A stretch of DNA of 64,000 nucleotides from an uncultured Roseicyclus sp. (GCA_947489665.1 CANLEH010000005.1:124001-188000), one strand, 5' to 3'; positions 37,635-50,932 are shown, counted from the first letter of the stretch. Program-made: numbers and translations. The notes: generated by a model from the sequence alone, not told the origin.

Positions 37635-38231
37635 TTAGCACCCAACGAGCGTCCTCCCTTCATCTCCATCTACCAGCCGACCCTGTCGGACAAGCTGCAG
37701 CACACCACGCTCCAGCATCGCCTCAAACGCATCGAGGAACGGGTCCATTTCTTCCGACGGCAAAGCTGTTTCATCAAATCCGAAGCGTTCCCCCACGGCG
37801 CGCGCCACTTCGCTCTGGAACCGTCCGAACTCATCCGCACCGATGACACAGCCCCGCGCCGTCATGATTTCCGCCACGACATCCGCCGATTGATCACCAC
37901 CCAAGGCCGCCATCCAATTAACAGCTGCCTGCACGCCAATTGGGGTCGCGCTCCCCACGGTGCCGTTCGGGCAGTCGGGATGAAGAAGCACAAGGTTGTC
38001 ATTGATTTGTCGGAACTGCCCTTCGGCAAACATCTGTTGTCCAACCTCTTCAGAGACGTCATCGCTCAGGCCCATGGCCGCAACGACGGCATCTTCATTC
38101 GCGCGGGTCATGACGCAATCAAACTGCAGAAAGGCTTGAATGACGGCTGCTTGCTCTGGCGAGGATTGCGCGGAAGCAGTCACTGGACACAGCGCCAAGG
38201 CGACGATTGGCAGTATGGAAAATGGACGCAT
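37635..38231 (-). CDS. Secreted protein with internal duplication in the nuo cluster
   Basis: 198 residues with signal peptide (1-22, ending ASA). Two halves each have a Cys near the start (FDCVMTRANEDAV and RGCVIGADEFGRF), a helical middle, a short G-x-[FL]-x-x segment and a closing Cys (HPDC and LVGC). The first half resembles the mature protein at 38647. ATG at 38231 chosen because it gives the signal peptide. Function unknown. Confidence 0.65.
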   Translation of the reverse strand: MRPFSILPIVALALCPVTASAQSSPEQAAVIQAFLQFDCVMTRANEDAVVAAMGLSDDVSEEVGQQMFAEGQFRQINDNLVLLHPDCPNGTVGSATPIGVQAAVNWMAALGGDQSADVVAEIMTARGCVIGADEFGRFQSEVARAVGERFGFDETALPSEEMDPFLDAFEAMLERGVLQLVRQGRLVDGDEGRTLVGC

Positions 38232-38400
38232 ATTCGAAAAAGCCCTTTGATCGCAGAAAGATGAAAAGCGTTCCTGCATGTTGGGAAAGACCGATAAGGC
38301 TGTCCAACAAATAAAGTAGGGCGCCTTTCCTGCACGATGTCAGGAAAGACGCCCCCGCCCGGGCCGGACCCCTTCTTTCCGCCGGGCTAAGCGAAAGCGT

Positions 38401-38556
38401 TCAGCGCCAGGGAGATTGCGCAGGACGCCAATTCGTCGGGTTCGTGACAGTACGACCGCCCGCTTGCATCCGGGCAATCACTTTGGATGCACGGGCAATG
38501 CAGGGATCATTGAGGGATTTCGCGGAAATGGGCTCGTGTGGCAGCAGCGGGCGCAT
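38401..38556 (-). CDS. Small predicted protein (51 aa)
   Basis: An ATG frame with AAGGA 9 nt upstream, coding MRPLLPHEPISAKSLNDPCI and ending TNPTNWRPAQSPWR. The composition and the amphipathic middle (ARASKVIARMQAGG) look protein-like rather than random. It lies in the otherwise empty 415 bp between two secreted-protein genes. No known family. Confidence 0.45.
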   Translation of the reverse strand: MRPLLPHEPISAKSLNDPCIARASKVIARMQAGGRTVTNPTNWRPAQSPWR

Positions 38557-38646
38557 GGCTTAGGTCCTTCGTGTCAGGGGTGTCACGTGTTCGTGAACCC
38601 AACCTGCCCTTGAGAACCGTTTCCCACAACGGAGGGAATCCGTAGC

Positions 38647-39006
38647 TTACTCCGTCTCGGCGTCGCTCGCATCTGGCTCAACATCTGTCGCTTCGGGCTC
38701 CTCGGCCGGCGCCTCTCCGGTGCAAAGTCCCCAGTTCACAAGCGTCAGGGTCCCATTGCCGGAAGACCGCAAGAAACCCGTCTGCATCAGGGGCACCGCC
38801 ATTTGCGGAAACATCGCGCTTTCCACGCCGATGCTTTCCATGACGGAATTCACATCGTCCTGATGCAACACGCAGCCTTGTTCCGCGATGGCTTGGGCCA
38901 GCGGATAGCCCGGATGATCCTCCGGCGTCGCAGCCTGCCCATGGGCCATGGACGCTGCAAGAAAGGCCGCAGGGCCGAGGAGGAGAAGAGTTCTGGAAAT
39001 ACGCAT
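38647..39006 (-). CDS. Secreted protein in the nuo cluster, paralog of 37635-38231
   Basis: 119 residues with signal peptide (1-23, ending AHGQA), one 65-residue module with Cys at both ends (QGCVLHQDDVNSVMESIG to VNWGLC), and an acidic tail (EEPEATDVEPDASDAETE). The module resembles the first half of the protein at 37635. ATG at 39006 gives the signal peptide. Confidence 0.65.
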   Translation of the reverse strand: MRISRTLLLLGPAAFLAASMAHGQAATPEDHPGYPLAQAIAEQGCVLHQDDVNSVMESIGVESAMFPQMAVPLMQTGFLRSSGNGTLTLVNWGLCTGEAPAEEPEATDVEPDASDAETE

Positions 39007-39105
39007 ATGAAACGGTCCTTCGAATAAGTCACGAGACCTGTAACACAAAGAAAAAGCCCACCAAATGGCGGGCTTCCCTGACCTTACAGGTTTGTGAACG
39101 CGGCC

Positions 39106-40350
39106 CTACCGATCCACTTCCCCAAACACGATATCAAGCGATCCCAAAATCGCCGACACATCCGCCAGTTGGTGGCCTTTGCACAGGTAATCCATCGCCT
39201 GCAAATGCGGGAAGCCCGGCGCGCGCAGTTTCGCGCGGTAGGGTTTGTTCGTCCCGTCAGCCACGAGGTACACGCCGAATTCGCCCTTCGGCGCCTCAAC
39301 GGCAGCGTAAATCTCGCCCTCGGGCACGTGGAAGCCTTCGGTGTAAAGCTTGAAATGGTGGATCAGCGCTTCCATCGAGGTCTTCATGTCGCCGCGCTTG
39401 GGCGGGGTCATCTTGCCCCGCGCCATGATATCCCCCTGGTTTTCGGGCATCCGCAGCTTTTCGCAGGCCTGCTTGATGATCTTTTGGCTTTCGCGCATCT
39501 CGGCCATCCGGCAGAGGTAGCGGTCGTAGCAGTCGCCGTTCTTGCCCACCGGGATCTGGAACTCAAATTCGTCGTAGCATTCGTAGGGCTGCGACCGGCG
39601 CAAATCCCATGCAAAGCCCGAGCCACGCACCATCACGCCGGAAAACGCCCAATCCTGAATGTCTTCCTCGGTCACGATGCCGATATCGGCGTTTCGCTGC
39701 TTGAAGATGCGGTTTTCCGTCAACAGCGTGTCGATATCGTCGAGCGCCTTGGGGAAGTTGTCGGCCCACTCATCAATATCTTCGATCAGCTCAGGCGGCA
39801 GATCTTGATGCACGCCGCCGGGCCGGAAATAGGCCGCATGCAGACGCGCGCCCGAGGCCCGCTCGTAGAAGATCATCAGCTTCTCACGCTCTTCAAAGCC
39901 CCACAGCGGCGGCGTCAGCGCGCCAACGTCCAGCGCCTGCGTCGTGACGTTCAGCAGGTGGTTCAGGATGCGCCCGATCTCGCAATAGAGCACCCGGATC
40001 AACTGGGCGCGACGTGGCACCTCGGTGCCGGTCATGCGTTCGATGGCGAGACACCAGGCGTGTTCCTGGTTCATCGTGCCCACGTAATCCAGCCGGTCGA
40101 AATACGGCAGGTTCTGCAGATACGTCCGGCTTTCCATGAGCTTCTCGGTGCCACGGTGCAGCAGGCCGATATGCGGATCACAGCGTTCGCAAATCTCGCC
40201 GTCCAGCTCCAACACCAAACGCAACACGCCGTGCGCGGCGGGGTGCTGTGGGCCGAAGTTCAGGTTGAAGTTGCGGATCTTCTGTTCGCCGGTCTCAAAA
40301 TCGGTGGAGCCGTCGTCATAGGTGTTCGTGCGGATATCGCCGTCCATCAT
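39106..40350 (-). CDS. nuoD: NADH-quinone oxidoreductase subunit D
   Basis: 414 residues, the 49-kDa subunit lining the quinone site. It starts with a short tail, then [20 protein letters not shown] with the quinone-site His, and ends [12 protein letters not shown] as in the family. It overlaps nuoC by 4 bp, as in most nuo operons. Confidence 0.97.
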   Translation of the reverse strand: MMDGDIRTNTYDDGSTDFETGEQKIRNFNLNFGPQHPAAHGVLRLVLELDGEICERCDPHIGLLHRGTEKLMESRTYLQNLPYFDRLDYVGTMNQEHAWCLAIERMTGTEVPRRAQLIRVLYCEIGRILNHLLNVTTQALDVGALTPPLWGFEEREKLMIFYERASGARLHAAYFRPGGVHQDLPPELIEDIDEWADNFPKALDDIDTLLTENRIFKQRNADIGIVTEEDIQDWAFSGVMVRGSGFAWDLRRSQPYECYDEFEFQIPVGKNGDCYDRYLCRMAEMRESQKIIKQACEKLRMPENQGDIMARGKMTPPKRGDMKTSMEALIHHFKLYTEGFHVPEGEIYAAVEAPKGEFGVYLVADGTNKPYRAKLRAPGFPHLQAMDYLCKGHQLADVSAILGSLDIVFGEVDR

Positions 40351-40964
40351 GCCTTCTCCTCCGCATCTGCCTTCTCATCGCCGGGCAGCACGTATTCCGC
40401 ACCCTCCCACGGGCTCATGAAATCGAACTGGCGGTATTCCTGGACCAGCTTCACCGGCTCGTACACCACGCGTTTGAGCTCTTCGTCGTAGCGCACTTCG
40501 GTATACCCCGTCGTTGGGAAATCCTTGCGCAGCGGATGACCGCGGAAGCCGTAATCCGTCAGCAGGCGGCGCAAATCGTCATGGCCGGTGAACAGGATCC
40601 CGAACATGTCGTAGACTTCCCGCTCGTACCATCCGGCACTGGCATGGACCCCGGTGATGGAGGCCAGCGTCTCATCTTCACGCAACGCCACCCGAACCCG
40701 GATGCGGTGGTTCTGATACATGCTGAGGAAATGGTAGACGACATCGAACCTGCGATCCCGGCTGGGATAGTCCACCGCGGTGATGTCGATCAGGGTCGAG
40801 AACTGGCACGACCGATCAGTCTTCAGAAACTCGATAAATTCCACCAACTGGGTCGGGGGCACGTCAACCGACAGCTCGCCCACCGCGTTGACATCCGTCG
40901 ACAACACCGCGTCCGAACGCTTTTCGCTGAGATACGTGGCCAGCTCTTGCAGGGCTTGGGTCAT
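40347..40964 (-). CDS. nuoC: NADH-quinone oxidoreductase subunit C
   Basis: 205 residues, the 30-kDa subunit of the peripheral arm. Conserved block: [33 protein letters not shown] and [22 protein letters not shown] longer open frame from 41141 overlaps nuoB; the ATG at 40964 ([12 protein letters not shown]) fits homologs and was chosen. Confidence 0.97.
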   Translation of the reverse strand: MTQALQELATYLSEKRSDAVLSTDVNAVGELSVDVPPTQLVEFIEFLKTDRSCQFSTLIDITAVDYPSRDRRFDVVYHFLSMYQNHRIRVRVALREDETLASITGVHASAGWYEREVYDMFGILFTGHDDLRRLLTDYGFRGHPLRKDFPTTGYTEVRYDEELKRVVYEPVKLVQEYRQFDFMSPWEGAEYVLPGDEKADAEEKA

Positions 40965-40974
40965 TCTAAATCCC

Positions 40975-42164
<1,190 letters not shown>

Positions 42165-43112
42165 CTACGGGACAATGTCCATGGCGGGCGTCAGCGGGCC
42201 TGCCGTGTAGCAAAAGGTGCGTCCAATATCGGGGCAGCGGTCCCGACCGCGAAGGCTGTCGGTCAATATGCCCCAGATCATCGGCCGCCCCTCCGACCAG
42301 CCGATCATAGGCGAGCCAGAGGCACCGCTGCCGCTGTCGCAATCGTAGCGGGCAATATCCAGCGTGTCGCGCGGCTCTGCCGCACGCCCCACAATCTCAC
42401 CCGCTGCATCGAGGATGGAGGTCGTCGGCGGCACACCGCGATATCGGCAGGTTTGTGCCAGAAATCCCTCGGTCCGATAGGACGCCGTGCCACCGGTCAC
42501 ATTCAAGATCGGTCGCCCCTCTTCCAGAATCAGATCATCGGCTGTTGCCACGGGCAAAGGCCGCGCGCTCAGCGGAACGCGGCTCAACTGCACAATGGCC
42601 CAATCCGCGCGGGTGATCGGAACGGAAAGATGGCTTCCCAATTCGGGCGGGACGCGGAAGGGCCCTGCCTTCAACCCAACCGTGTTCAAAGTCACAACGT
42701 CACCACCGGTATGGATGGCCACGCAATCCGGGTTTCGCGCGCGGTGACTTCCGTCTTCGTTCAAAAACACATGGGCCGCCGTCAGCATTCGGTCGCCCTC
42801 GCCTATGAGAACGCCACCGCCAGTTGTTCCTCCCCGGCAAGAGACGCGCACAACGGCGGCGATGGCATCTTCCCAACCCGGGAACTGCGTCGGATCATCT
42901 GGCGCAAAGTCGGCCAGCGGCACGCGGCTTTCCCTCCCGATCACACCAGGCGGCGGTGGCGTGTCAACTTTGGAAGGCAGCGGATTTTGATGGTCCGGAG
43001 AGGCCGCACTCAACGCAAACCAACCAACACATGCAAGCGCGACACAAATCAAAATGCCACGAACGGGCGAGGCGCCGCGTTCGACGGGTCGGTACGGTTC
43101 AGGCCCAGGCAT
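42165..43112 (-). CDS. Trypsin-like serine protease, membrane-anchored, between nuoA and nuoB
   Basis: 315 residues. One membrane anchor near residues 19-38 (GILICVALACVGWFALSA) would place the protease in the periplasm. The S1-family triad is visible: His114 in LTAAHVFL, Asp170 in RADWAIVQL, Ser265 in DSGSGASGSPMI. Six cysteines suggest disulfides (for example SCRGGTTGGG, NPDC, YDCDS, DRCPD). Its position within the nuo operon is unusual, and the gene is flanked by palindromes on its upstream side. Confidence 0.85.
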   Translation of the reverse strand: MPGPEPYRPVERGASPVRGILICVALACVGWFALSAASPDHQNPLPSKVDTPPPPGVIGRESRVPLADFAPDDPTQFPGWEDAIAAVVRVSCRGGTTGGGVLIGEGDRMLTAAHVFLNEDGSHRARNPDCVAIHTGGDVVTLNTVGLKAGPFRVPPELGSHLSVPITRADWAIVQLSRVPLSARPLPVATADDLILEEGRPILNVTGGTASYRTEGFLAQTCRYRGVPPTTSILDAAGEIVGRAAEPRDTLDIARYDCDSGSGASGSPMIGWSEGRPMIWGILTDSLRGRDRCPDIGRTFCYTAGPLTPAMDIVP

Positions 43113-43145
43113 GCGTGCGCGAGATGTTCGAATGGGGAACGTAAC

Positions 43146-43162
43146 GAACGGTTTTACCGTTC
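43146..43162. promoter_or_regulatory. Small hairpin upstream of the protease gene
   Basis: GAACGGT-TTT-ACCGTTC, a perfect 7-bp stem, 34 bp before the protease start codon. With the larger palindrome at 43184 it forms a structured leader between nuoA and the protease. Confidence 0.4.
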
Positions 43163-43183
43163 TGTTTCAATGGCATAGATATG

Positions 43184-43201
43184 CTTATCACGCGTGATAA
43201 G
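43184..43201. promoter_or_regulatory. Perfect 18-bp palindrome just after nuoA
   Basis: CTTATCACGCGTGATAAG is a perfect dyad 3 bp beyond the nuoA stop; with one bulged G it extends to ATG/CAT on the flanks. There is no T run, so an operator or RNA-processing hairpin is more likely than a classical terminator. Confidence 0.5.
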
Positions 43202-43204
43202 GCA

Positions 43205-43570
43205 TCATTCCCACTCAAGCGCACCCTTTTTCCACTCATAGGCGAACCCGATGGTCAGAACGGCGAGGAACACCATCATGGACCAGAAGGCGGTGTCGCT
43301 GAGATCCGGAAACGCGGTGGCCCACGGGAACAAAAATGCGATTTCCAGATCGAAGATGATGAACAGGATCGACACGAGGTAGAACCGCACGTCAAACTTC
43401 ATCCGCGCATCATCGAACGCGTTGAACCCGCACTCATAGGCGCTGACCTTTTCCGGATCCGGATTGCGGACCGCAAGAACCACCGCCGACAACATCAAAA
43501 CCAAGCCAAGCCCGATGGCAATGGCCAGGAAAATCAGGATCGGGGCGTAGTTCGACAAAAGCTCGGTCAT
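43205..43570 (-). CDS. nuoA: NADH-quinone oxidoreductase subunit A
   Basis: 121 residues, three membrane helices, next to the quinone chamber of complex I. The conserved loop [26 protein letters not shown] with the TMH1-2 loop cysteine is intact. First gene of the operon, with a candidate promoter about 30 bp upstream. Confidence 0.97.
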   Translation of the reverse strand: MTELLSNYAPILIFLAIAIGLGLVLMLSAVVLAVRNPDPEKVSAYECGFNAFDDARMKFDVRFYLVSILFIIFDLEIAFLFPWATAFPDLSDTAFWSMMVFLAVLTIGFAYEWKKGALEWE

Positions 43571-43599
43571 CGGCGTCTCGTTTGGTCCGGTCGCGTGTT

Positions 43600-43628
43600 G
43601 GTTTACGGCGCGCCGCCGGGGCGGTCAA
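43600..43628 (-). promoter_or_regulatory. Candidate promoter of the nuo operon
   Basis: On the minus strand TTGACC (43623-43628) and TAAACC (43600-43605) are 17 bp apart; the predicted start site would be about 20-25 bp before the nuoA ATG. The -10 is weak, as is common in this group. Confidence 0.35.
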
Positions 43629-43775
43629 TTCCCTGCCGGTGCGGCAAAGGGGTGCGGAGGATATTTCATGGCCCTCACGCAGATATGAGACAGCGGAATT
43701 CCGCACCTGCCAGCCGAAAGGTTTTCTGGAATGTCTGGCCACACCCCTTCTTTTCGCCGCTCGAAAGCTTCCGCC

Positions 43776-44267
43776 ATGTTTCGTCCCTTCGTCCTGCCCG
43801 CCGCATTCTGCGCCTTGTCGCTCATCGCGGCCCTGCCCGCAGCAGCGCAATTCTCTACTCAAGGCCCAGGCGACGGTTGCGCCCCCTATAATGACGGCAC
43901 CATCAACACGAGTTGCCTAGCCGTTTTGCGAAACTTGGCCTTCCAGGCGGCGACACCTTCGGATTGGGAGCGCCTGCCGCAAGACACGCTCGCGCCCGCC
44001 GCAAGCCCGATCGAGGCAATCTTGCCGCTTCTGTCGGGTGCCTTTGGAACCGGTACATTCCCGGAGGAGGCCGTGGAATTTGCGACCAATGATGGATTTT
44101 CCGTCGATTTCCGGGTCACATCCGGTGTGCGAACCAACGATGTGAGCGACCAAATCGAATGGGTTGGGCGACTGCTGCAGGACGACAACGGCCTATGGCA
44201 TCTGCTTCAGATTGATCGCCGCACGACATGCATCGTTGGATCTTTCTTGGGGCCCTCCTGCCCATAA
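43776..44267 (+). CDS. Secreted hypothetical protein
   Basis: 163 residues with signal peptide (about 1-24, ending LPAAAQ). Four mature cysteines (DGCAPYN, TSCLAVL, TTCIVG, PSCP) suggest two disulfides. No recognised domain. It diverges from nuoA and ends 8 bp from the convergent acyl-CoA ligase gene. ATG at 43776 chosen for the signal peptide. Confidence 0.65.
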   Translation: MFRPFVLPAAFCALSLIAALPAAAQFSTQGPGDGCAPYNDGTINTSCLAVLRNLAFQAATPSDWERLPQDTLAPAASPIEAILPLLSGAFGTGTFPEEAVEFATNDGFSVDFRVTSGVRTNDVSDQIEWVGRLLQDDNGLWHLLQIDRRTTCIVGSFLGPSCP

Positions 44268-44275
44268 CCGCCAGG

Positions 44276-45820
44276 CTAAAGCGCGTCTCTCAGTTCCCGC
44301 CGCAGGATTTTGCCGCTCGCGCTTTTGGGCACGCTCTCCACGAACCGGTATTCGTCTGGCCGCTTGTAGCTGGCCAGGCACCCTTCGCAATAAGTGCGGA
44401 TATCGTCCTCCTCAACCGTCCCGTTGGTCACGACAAAGGCAATAGGCACCTCACCGGCTTCCGGGTCTGCCTTGCCAATCACGGCCGCATCAGTGACGCC
44501 TTCCATCGCGCAAAGCGCTGCCTCAACCTCGGCCGGCGCCACCTGAAAACCCTTGTACTTAATCAATTCCTTCAACCGGTCCCGGATGAACATGAAACCA
44601 TCTTCATCGATCTCGGCCAGATCACCTGTGCGCAGCCAACCGCCCTCCGCCATGGTCTCAGTGGTGGCGTCGGGATTATTCAGGTATCCCTTCATTACCT
44701 GCGGCCCACGGATCCACAATTCCCCCTCCATGCCGGGTGGCTGATCCTCCAACGTTTCGGGGTCCACGATCCGACACTCGGTCGAGGGCACGGCCTGACC
44801 GCTTGATCCATGCCGGATATTCCCGAAGACGGTCATATGGCTGATCGGGGAAAGCTCGGTCATCCCATATCCTTGCACAGAGCTTGCGCCAAAGCGTTCG
44901 CCGACAGCCGCTTCGATCTCCGCGCCCAACGGGGCCGCGCCCGAGAAGATTTCCGACACGGACGAAACATCGTAATCGTCCACCATCGGATGCTTTGCCA
45001 AAGCCAGCGCAACCGGCGGGACGATGTAGAGGCGTGTCGCCCGATGCTCCTGGATCAGCTTGAGGTAAAGCTCCAAATCAAAGCGCGGAAGGGTCACGAT
45101 TTTCGCACGTTGGTTCAGGAACAGGTTCATCAGAACCGTCATGCCGTAAATATGGAAAAACGGCAGGAACGCGATGGTGACGTCGTCCGGATCAATCTGT
45201 GCCACCGCCGCTGATTGCGTGACATTGGCCACGAGGTTGCGATGGGTCAGCATAACGCCCTTGGGGCGCCCGGTTGTGCCGCTGGAATAGGGCAAGACAA
45301 CGACATGCTCGGCAACATCAACCGGGGCCTGTTCTGGCAATTCTGGCCCCATCACATCGGCCAGCGTCAACGCCCCGTCCCCGCCATCGAGAACAACCAG
45401 CTCGCGACACCCCGTGCCTTCCATCGCAGTGCGCGCGACGTCAGCAAACATCGAGATTGTCACGAGCATTTGCGCGCCTGCATCTTCCAACTGATGCTTG
45501 ATCTCCGGTGCCGTGTAGGTTGGGTTGATCGTCGTGACCGTGCCGCCGCCCCAGGCTACGCCGTGAAACACAATCGGATATTCCGGCAGGTTCGGCGCCA
45601 GTAGCGCGACGGTTCCACCAGGCAGCACACCACGTTCGGTCAGTCCGCCTGCCAAAGCCTTGATCTGCGCGACGATTGCACCCGCCGTGACCTCTCGACC
45701 GGTCGGGCCATCCACCATGGCCACATCATCCATGCGCCCCTCGAAGCCTTCGAAAAGCTTTTGCGTGACCGACATATCCGGAACCGCGACCGTTCCGTGC
45801 CGACTTTCGAAAATTGCCAT
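44276..45820 (-). CDS. AMP-binding acyl-CoA ligase (4-coumarate--CoA ligase-like)
   Basis: 514 residues of the adenylate-forming superfamily, which joins a carboxylic acid to CoA through an acyl-AMP. Motifs: P-loop LPYSSGTTGRPKGVMLTHRN, GYGMTELSP, the hinge LRTGDLAEIDEDGFMFIRDR and the lysine near the end (KSASGKILRREL). It is the last gene of the leucine-degradation cluster, so a short branched or keto acid is a possible substrate. ATG at 45820 chosen (MAIFESRHG, GGAGGA upstream). Confidence 0.85.
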   Translation of the reverse strand: MAIFESRHGTVAVPDMSVTQKLFEGFEGRMDDVAMVDGPTGREVTAGAIVAQIKALAGGLTERGVLPGGTVALLAPNLPEYPIVFHGVAWGGGTVTTINPTYTAPEIKHQLEDAGAQMLVTISMFADVARTAMEGTGCRELVVLDGGDGALTLADVMGPELPEQAPVDVAEHVVVLPYSSGTTGRPKGVMLTHRNLVANVTQSAAVAQIDPDDVTIAFLPFFHIYGMTVLMNLFLNQRAKIVTLPRFDLELYLKLIQEHRATRLYIVPPVALALAKHPMVDDYDVSSVSEIFSGAAPLGAEIEAAVGERFGASSVQGYGMTELSPISHMTVFGNIRHGSSGQAVPSTECRIVDPETLEDQPPGMEGELWIRGPQVMKGYLNNPDATTETMAEGGWLRTGDLAEIDEDGFMFIRDRLKELIKYKGFQVAPAEVEAALCAMEGVTDAAVIGKADPEAGEVPIAFVVTNGTVEEDDIRTYCEGCLASYKRPDEYRFVESVPKSASGKILRRELRDAL

Positions 45821-45998
45821 GATGTCCTCCCAGACCCGGCCTCTGGATCGGACCGTGTGGTCCAAGGATTGCGGAGGAGTAAGGCCTCTGTCCAGTGTCA
45901 ATCACGGGACGGTGGGCGGGGCGATGCCCTTGGGCGAGCGTCGCGCGTCGCCCTTCCTTTCCCGTCACACCAAGGAAAATCCAGCATCAAAGGGGCTG

Positions 45999-46778
45999 CT
46001 ACCGATCCCACCCCGGCTTGCGTTTGTCGAAAAAGGCGCTGATCCCCTCTTCCGCTTCGGCGCTTTCCCAACGGGCGACAAGGGCGTCAATTGTGGCGCT
46101 GATCTGCGCCTCGGCGGCCACGCCCCCAAGCTCAGCCACCAACGCTTTTCCTGCGGAAACTGCACCGGGGGCCGCCTTCAGATATGGCTCAATTTCCGAC
46201 TCAATCGCAGCATCCAAGTCCGTCTTCGGTACGGCACGCGCCAGCAAGCCCAACGCGACCGCCTCGCCGGCGTCAAATCTGCGGCCCGAGAAGAATACGC
46301 GCCGGGCCCGAGCCGCACCCATGCGCGCAACGACATAAGGCCCGATGGTCGCGGGGATCAGGCCCAGACGAACCTCCGTCAGACCAAATTTCGCATGATC
46401 GACACCCACCGCGACGTCGCACACAGACATCAGTCCAACACCGCCACCAAAGGCCTGGCCCTGCACACGCCCGATCAGAGGACGCGGCATCGTGTCGAGC
46501 GCGCCCAACATCTCGGCCAAGGCCCGCGCTTCGCGGGCGCGCGTTTCCGCATCAGCCGCCATCTGTGCGCGCATCCAGCCCAGATCACCGCCGGCGCAAA
46601 AGCTGGCGCCTTCGCCGGTCAGCACCGCAACCCGCACCGCCGGGTCGCGCCCCAGCCGGCCCGCCATCAGCGTCAATTCGGCAATCATCGCCGCATCCAT
46701 CGCGTTGTGCACCTCAGGCCGGTTCAACCGCACCCAGGCCACACCACGATCATCGACGTTCAATTCAACCACCGCCAT
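45999..46778 (-). CDS. liuC: Enoyl-CoA hydratase, probable methylglutaconyl-CoA hydratase
   Basis: 259 residues, crotonase fold. The oxyanion-hole segments are SFCAGGDLGWM and GQAFGGGVGLMSVCD. In this cluster it should hydrate 3-methylglutaconyl-CoA to HMG-CoA. It begins inside the end of liuE (14-bp overlap), so the two are co-translated. Confidence 0.85.
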   Translation of the reverse strand: MAVVELNVDDRGVAWVRLNRPEVHNAMDAAMIAELTLMAGRLGRDPAVRVAVLTGEGASFCAGGDLGWMRAQMAADAETRAREARALAEMLGALDTMPRPLIGRVQGQAFGGGVGLMSVCDVAVGVDHAKFGLTEVRLGLIPATIGPYVVARMGAARARRVFFSGRRFDAGEAVALGLLARAVPKTDLDAAIESEIEPYLKAAPGAVSAGKALVAELGGVAAEAQISATIDALVARWESAEAEEGISAFFDKRKPGWDR

Positions 46779-47625
46779 GTCGCATCTCCCTTGCCATCCG
46801 ACCGGCCTTTGCGACGACGGCACGGTTCAGGCCCGTGACGTATCCCAGCGTCGTCAAATGCGCGTCTAGCGCTTCGGTTGCCAGATTTCCTGCTGCACCC
46901 GGCGCATAGGGGCACCCGCCAAGCCCCCCGACCGCGCTGTCAAAAATCCGCACACCGCGCGCCAGGGCCACGTCGACATTGTCCAACGCGCGGCCGCTTG
47001 TGTCGTGGAAATGCCCGGCCAGCATGTCCATCTCGGCCACGTTCAGGACGGCCTCCAGCATCGCGTCCACTGCCTCAGGCGTTCCCCGGCCAATGGTATC
47101 GCCAAGCGAAATCTCATTGCATCCCATCGCCTCCAAGGCGCTGGCGACCACGGCCACCTGCGACGGGGGCACCGGTCCGTCGAACGGGCAATCGGTCACG
47201 CAAGAGATGTAGCCGCGCACCGTCAGACCATCGGCCGTGGCTGCACGCACCACCCCATCAAAGCGCCCAAGGCTCTCGATGACCGAGGCGTTCAGGTTAG
47301 CCTTGGAAAACCCCTCCGACGCGCTTGCAAAAACGGCGATCTCGTCCGCCTTTGCCGCCCGCGCGCCCTCCAGACCCCGCATATTCGGCGTCAACGCCAT
47401 GTACCGCACGCCGTCTGTCCGCCGGATGCCGGCCAAAACCTCCGCCCCGTCCGCCATCTGTGGCACCCATTTTGGTGAGACAAATGACGCCACTTCGATC
47501 CGGCGGAACCCGGCACAGGACAACAGATCAACCAGCGCGATTTTCTCGTCTGTAGGGATCAGCCGCGCCTCGTTCTGCAACCCGTCCCGCGGTCCGACCT
47601 CGACGATTTCGACCGTCTCACCCAT
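46765..47625 (-). CDS. liuE: Hydroxymethylglutaryl-CoA lyase
   Basis: 286 residues, TIM-barrel lyase of the DRE family that splits HMG-CoA into acetyl-CoA and acetoacetate, the final leucine-degradation step. Markers are EVGPRDGLQNEARLIPTDEK at the start, the metal-binding GHFHDTSG, and GGLGGCPYAPGAAGNLATE with the catalytic Cys loop. ATG at 47625 chosen; the longer frame is not supported. It overlaps the GST gene by 8 bp. Confidence 0.93.
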   Translation of the reverse strand: MGETVEIVEVGPRDGLQNEARLIPTDEKIALVDLLSCAGFRRIEVASFVSPKWVPQMADGAEVLAGIRRTDGVRYMALTPNMRGLEGARAAKADEIAVFASASEGFSKANLNASVIESLGRFDGVVRAATADGLTVRGYISCVTDCPFDGPVPPSQVAVVASALEAMGCNEISLGDTIGRGTPEAVDAMLEAVLNVAEMDMLAGHFHDTSGRALDNVDVALARGVRIFDSAVGGLGGCPYAPGAAGNLATEALDAHLTTLGYVTGLNRAVVAKAGRMAREMRHGGG

Positions 47626-48273
47626 CGACCGGAACCTCGTAGAACGGTTTGGAATAGAAGCGTTGCGGCCCTTCAATCGCCGCCGCCGCCTGAAACGCAG
47701 GCCGGGCTTGCAGGCGCGCCCAAAAGGATTGGAGCCCTGGCCATGGATCAAGCTTCACGTAGAATGGCGCAGCGAACAGGTTGAAGCCCAGCATCGCATC
47801 TGCTGCCGAAAAACCGGATGGCAGCAGGTAGTCCCCGGCGAACATCCCGTCGAGCGCATCCAGCGTGCCCTTCAGGCGCAGCGTATTCAGCTTGATCACT
47901 GTGGGCGACGGATTGGCCGGTGGGCGCAAGAACAGGTGGTTCAGGTTCAATTGCTCGATCAGCGAGGCTTGTGTTTCCGCAAATCCCATCGCTTCCAGAT
48001 ACGCCACCCGTTCCGGATGACCCGGCGCACGGCCAAAGCCGAAGTCGGGCCGGGTTTCGCACAGATATTGCAAAATCGCTGAACTCTCGAAAATCGTGCG
48101 TCCGTCGATCTCCAACGCCGGAATACGCCCCGCGGGCGAGTGATCTTTCAGGATCGGCTCCTGCATCTTGCGCGTCCCGATCTCATAGAGCTCCAGGTCT
48201 GGTGTCAGGCCCATTTCCTGCAACAGCCACAGCACACGGAACGACCGTCCCCAAGGCACATGGTGCAATCGGA

Positions 48274-48277
<4 letters not shown>
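47618..48277 (-). CDS. Glutathione S-transferase-like protein
   Basis: 219 residues, N-terminal thioredoxin-like domain (RLHHVPWGRSFRVLWLLQEM, then the cis-Pro GRIPALEIDGRTIFESSAIL) and C-terminal helical domain. It lies between liuD and liuE with overlaps on both sides (4 and 8 bp), so it is expressed with leucine degradation; its role there is unknown. Confidence 0.85.
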
Positions 48278-50182
<1,905 letters not shown>

Positions 50183-50193
<11 letters not shown>

Positions 50194-50905
50194 CAGTCTC
50201 TCCCGGTGGCAGAAGCCGCTCGAAGCGGTGGCGGTATATCAGGTTCGGGCGCACGCCATCGGCCCAGTAGACAAGGACCGGGATCATCAGCGCCATCAAA
50301 ATCGGGGCCTGCACAACGAATGCCGCAATCACGGCCCCAAAGACCATCGGATAGGCCACGGGTTGACGCGCAAAGATGGGCCAGATCGGCAACAGAAAGA
50401 CCGCCACAAGCGCTGCCTCCCAAAGCTGCGCCAACCCCAGCATAAGGTCGATGATCACCAAAATCGCCGCCAGGCACAACGCTCCGATGCTTAACCACAA
50501 CCCCGGGCTCAGTCGGTTGAGCGGATGCCCCTCCACATAGCCTGCGCCCGTGAACACCCATTCCCATTCCTGAATGCCGTGTCCCCGTGCGCAAAGCCGC
50601 ATCGCGCGAGCCTCGCCCCAATGGCGGCCAATGCGGACTGCCGCGAAACTGGCCAGCCAGGAACACAAGATGGCCCCGACCGCCACAGGCCATGTCGGGA
50701 ACGTCACAACGACCACAAGGGATGCACACAACCAGACAAGCCACATCACCACAAGGGCGGGCCATTTCCCGAGCCGACCCAGCAGGATCAGCGCCACAAG
50801 TGCGGCCCCGACACAGGCAACGCCGACGCGGCCCTCCCAAGCGGTTCCCAAGGCAAGCAAAGCCGAGGCGCCAGGCAGGCAGAAGAACAATCGCCACGCT
50901 AGCAT
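50183..50905 (-). CDS. Hypothetical membrane protein in the leucine cluster
   Basis: 240 residues with about six membrane segments (for example VACVGAALVALILLG, VVMWLVWLCASLVVVVTF, LSIGALCLAAILVII, AYPMVFGAVIAAFVVQAPILMAL). A cytoplasmic or periplasmic loop near residues 100-135 has EWEWVFTGAGYVEGHPLNRL. Not recognised. It overlaps liuD by 11 bp. Confidence 0.65.
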
Positions 50906-50932
50906 GGCGCAGCACCGGTCTCGAAAAACGGC

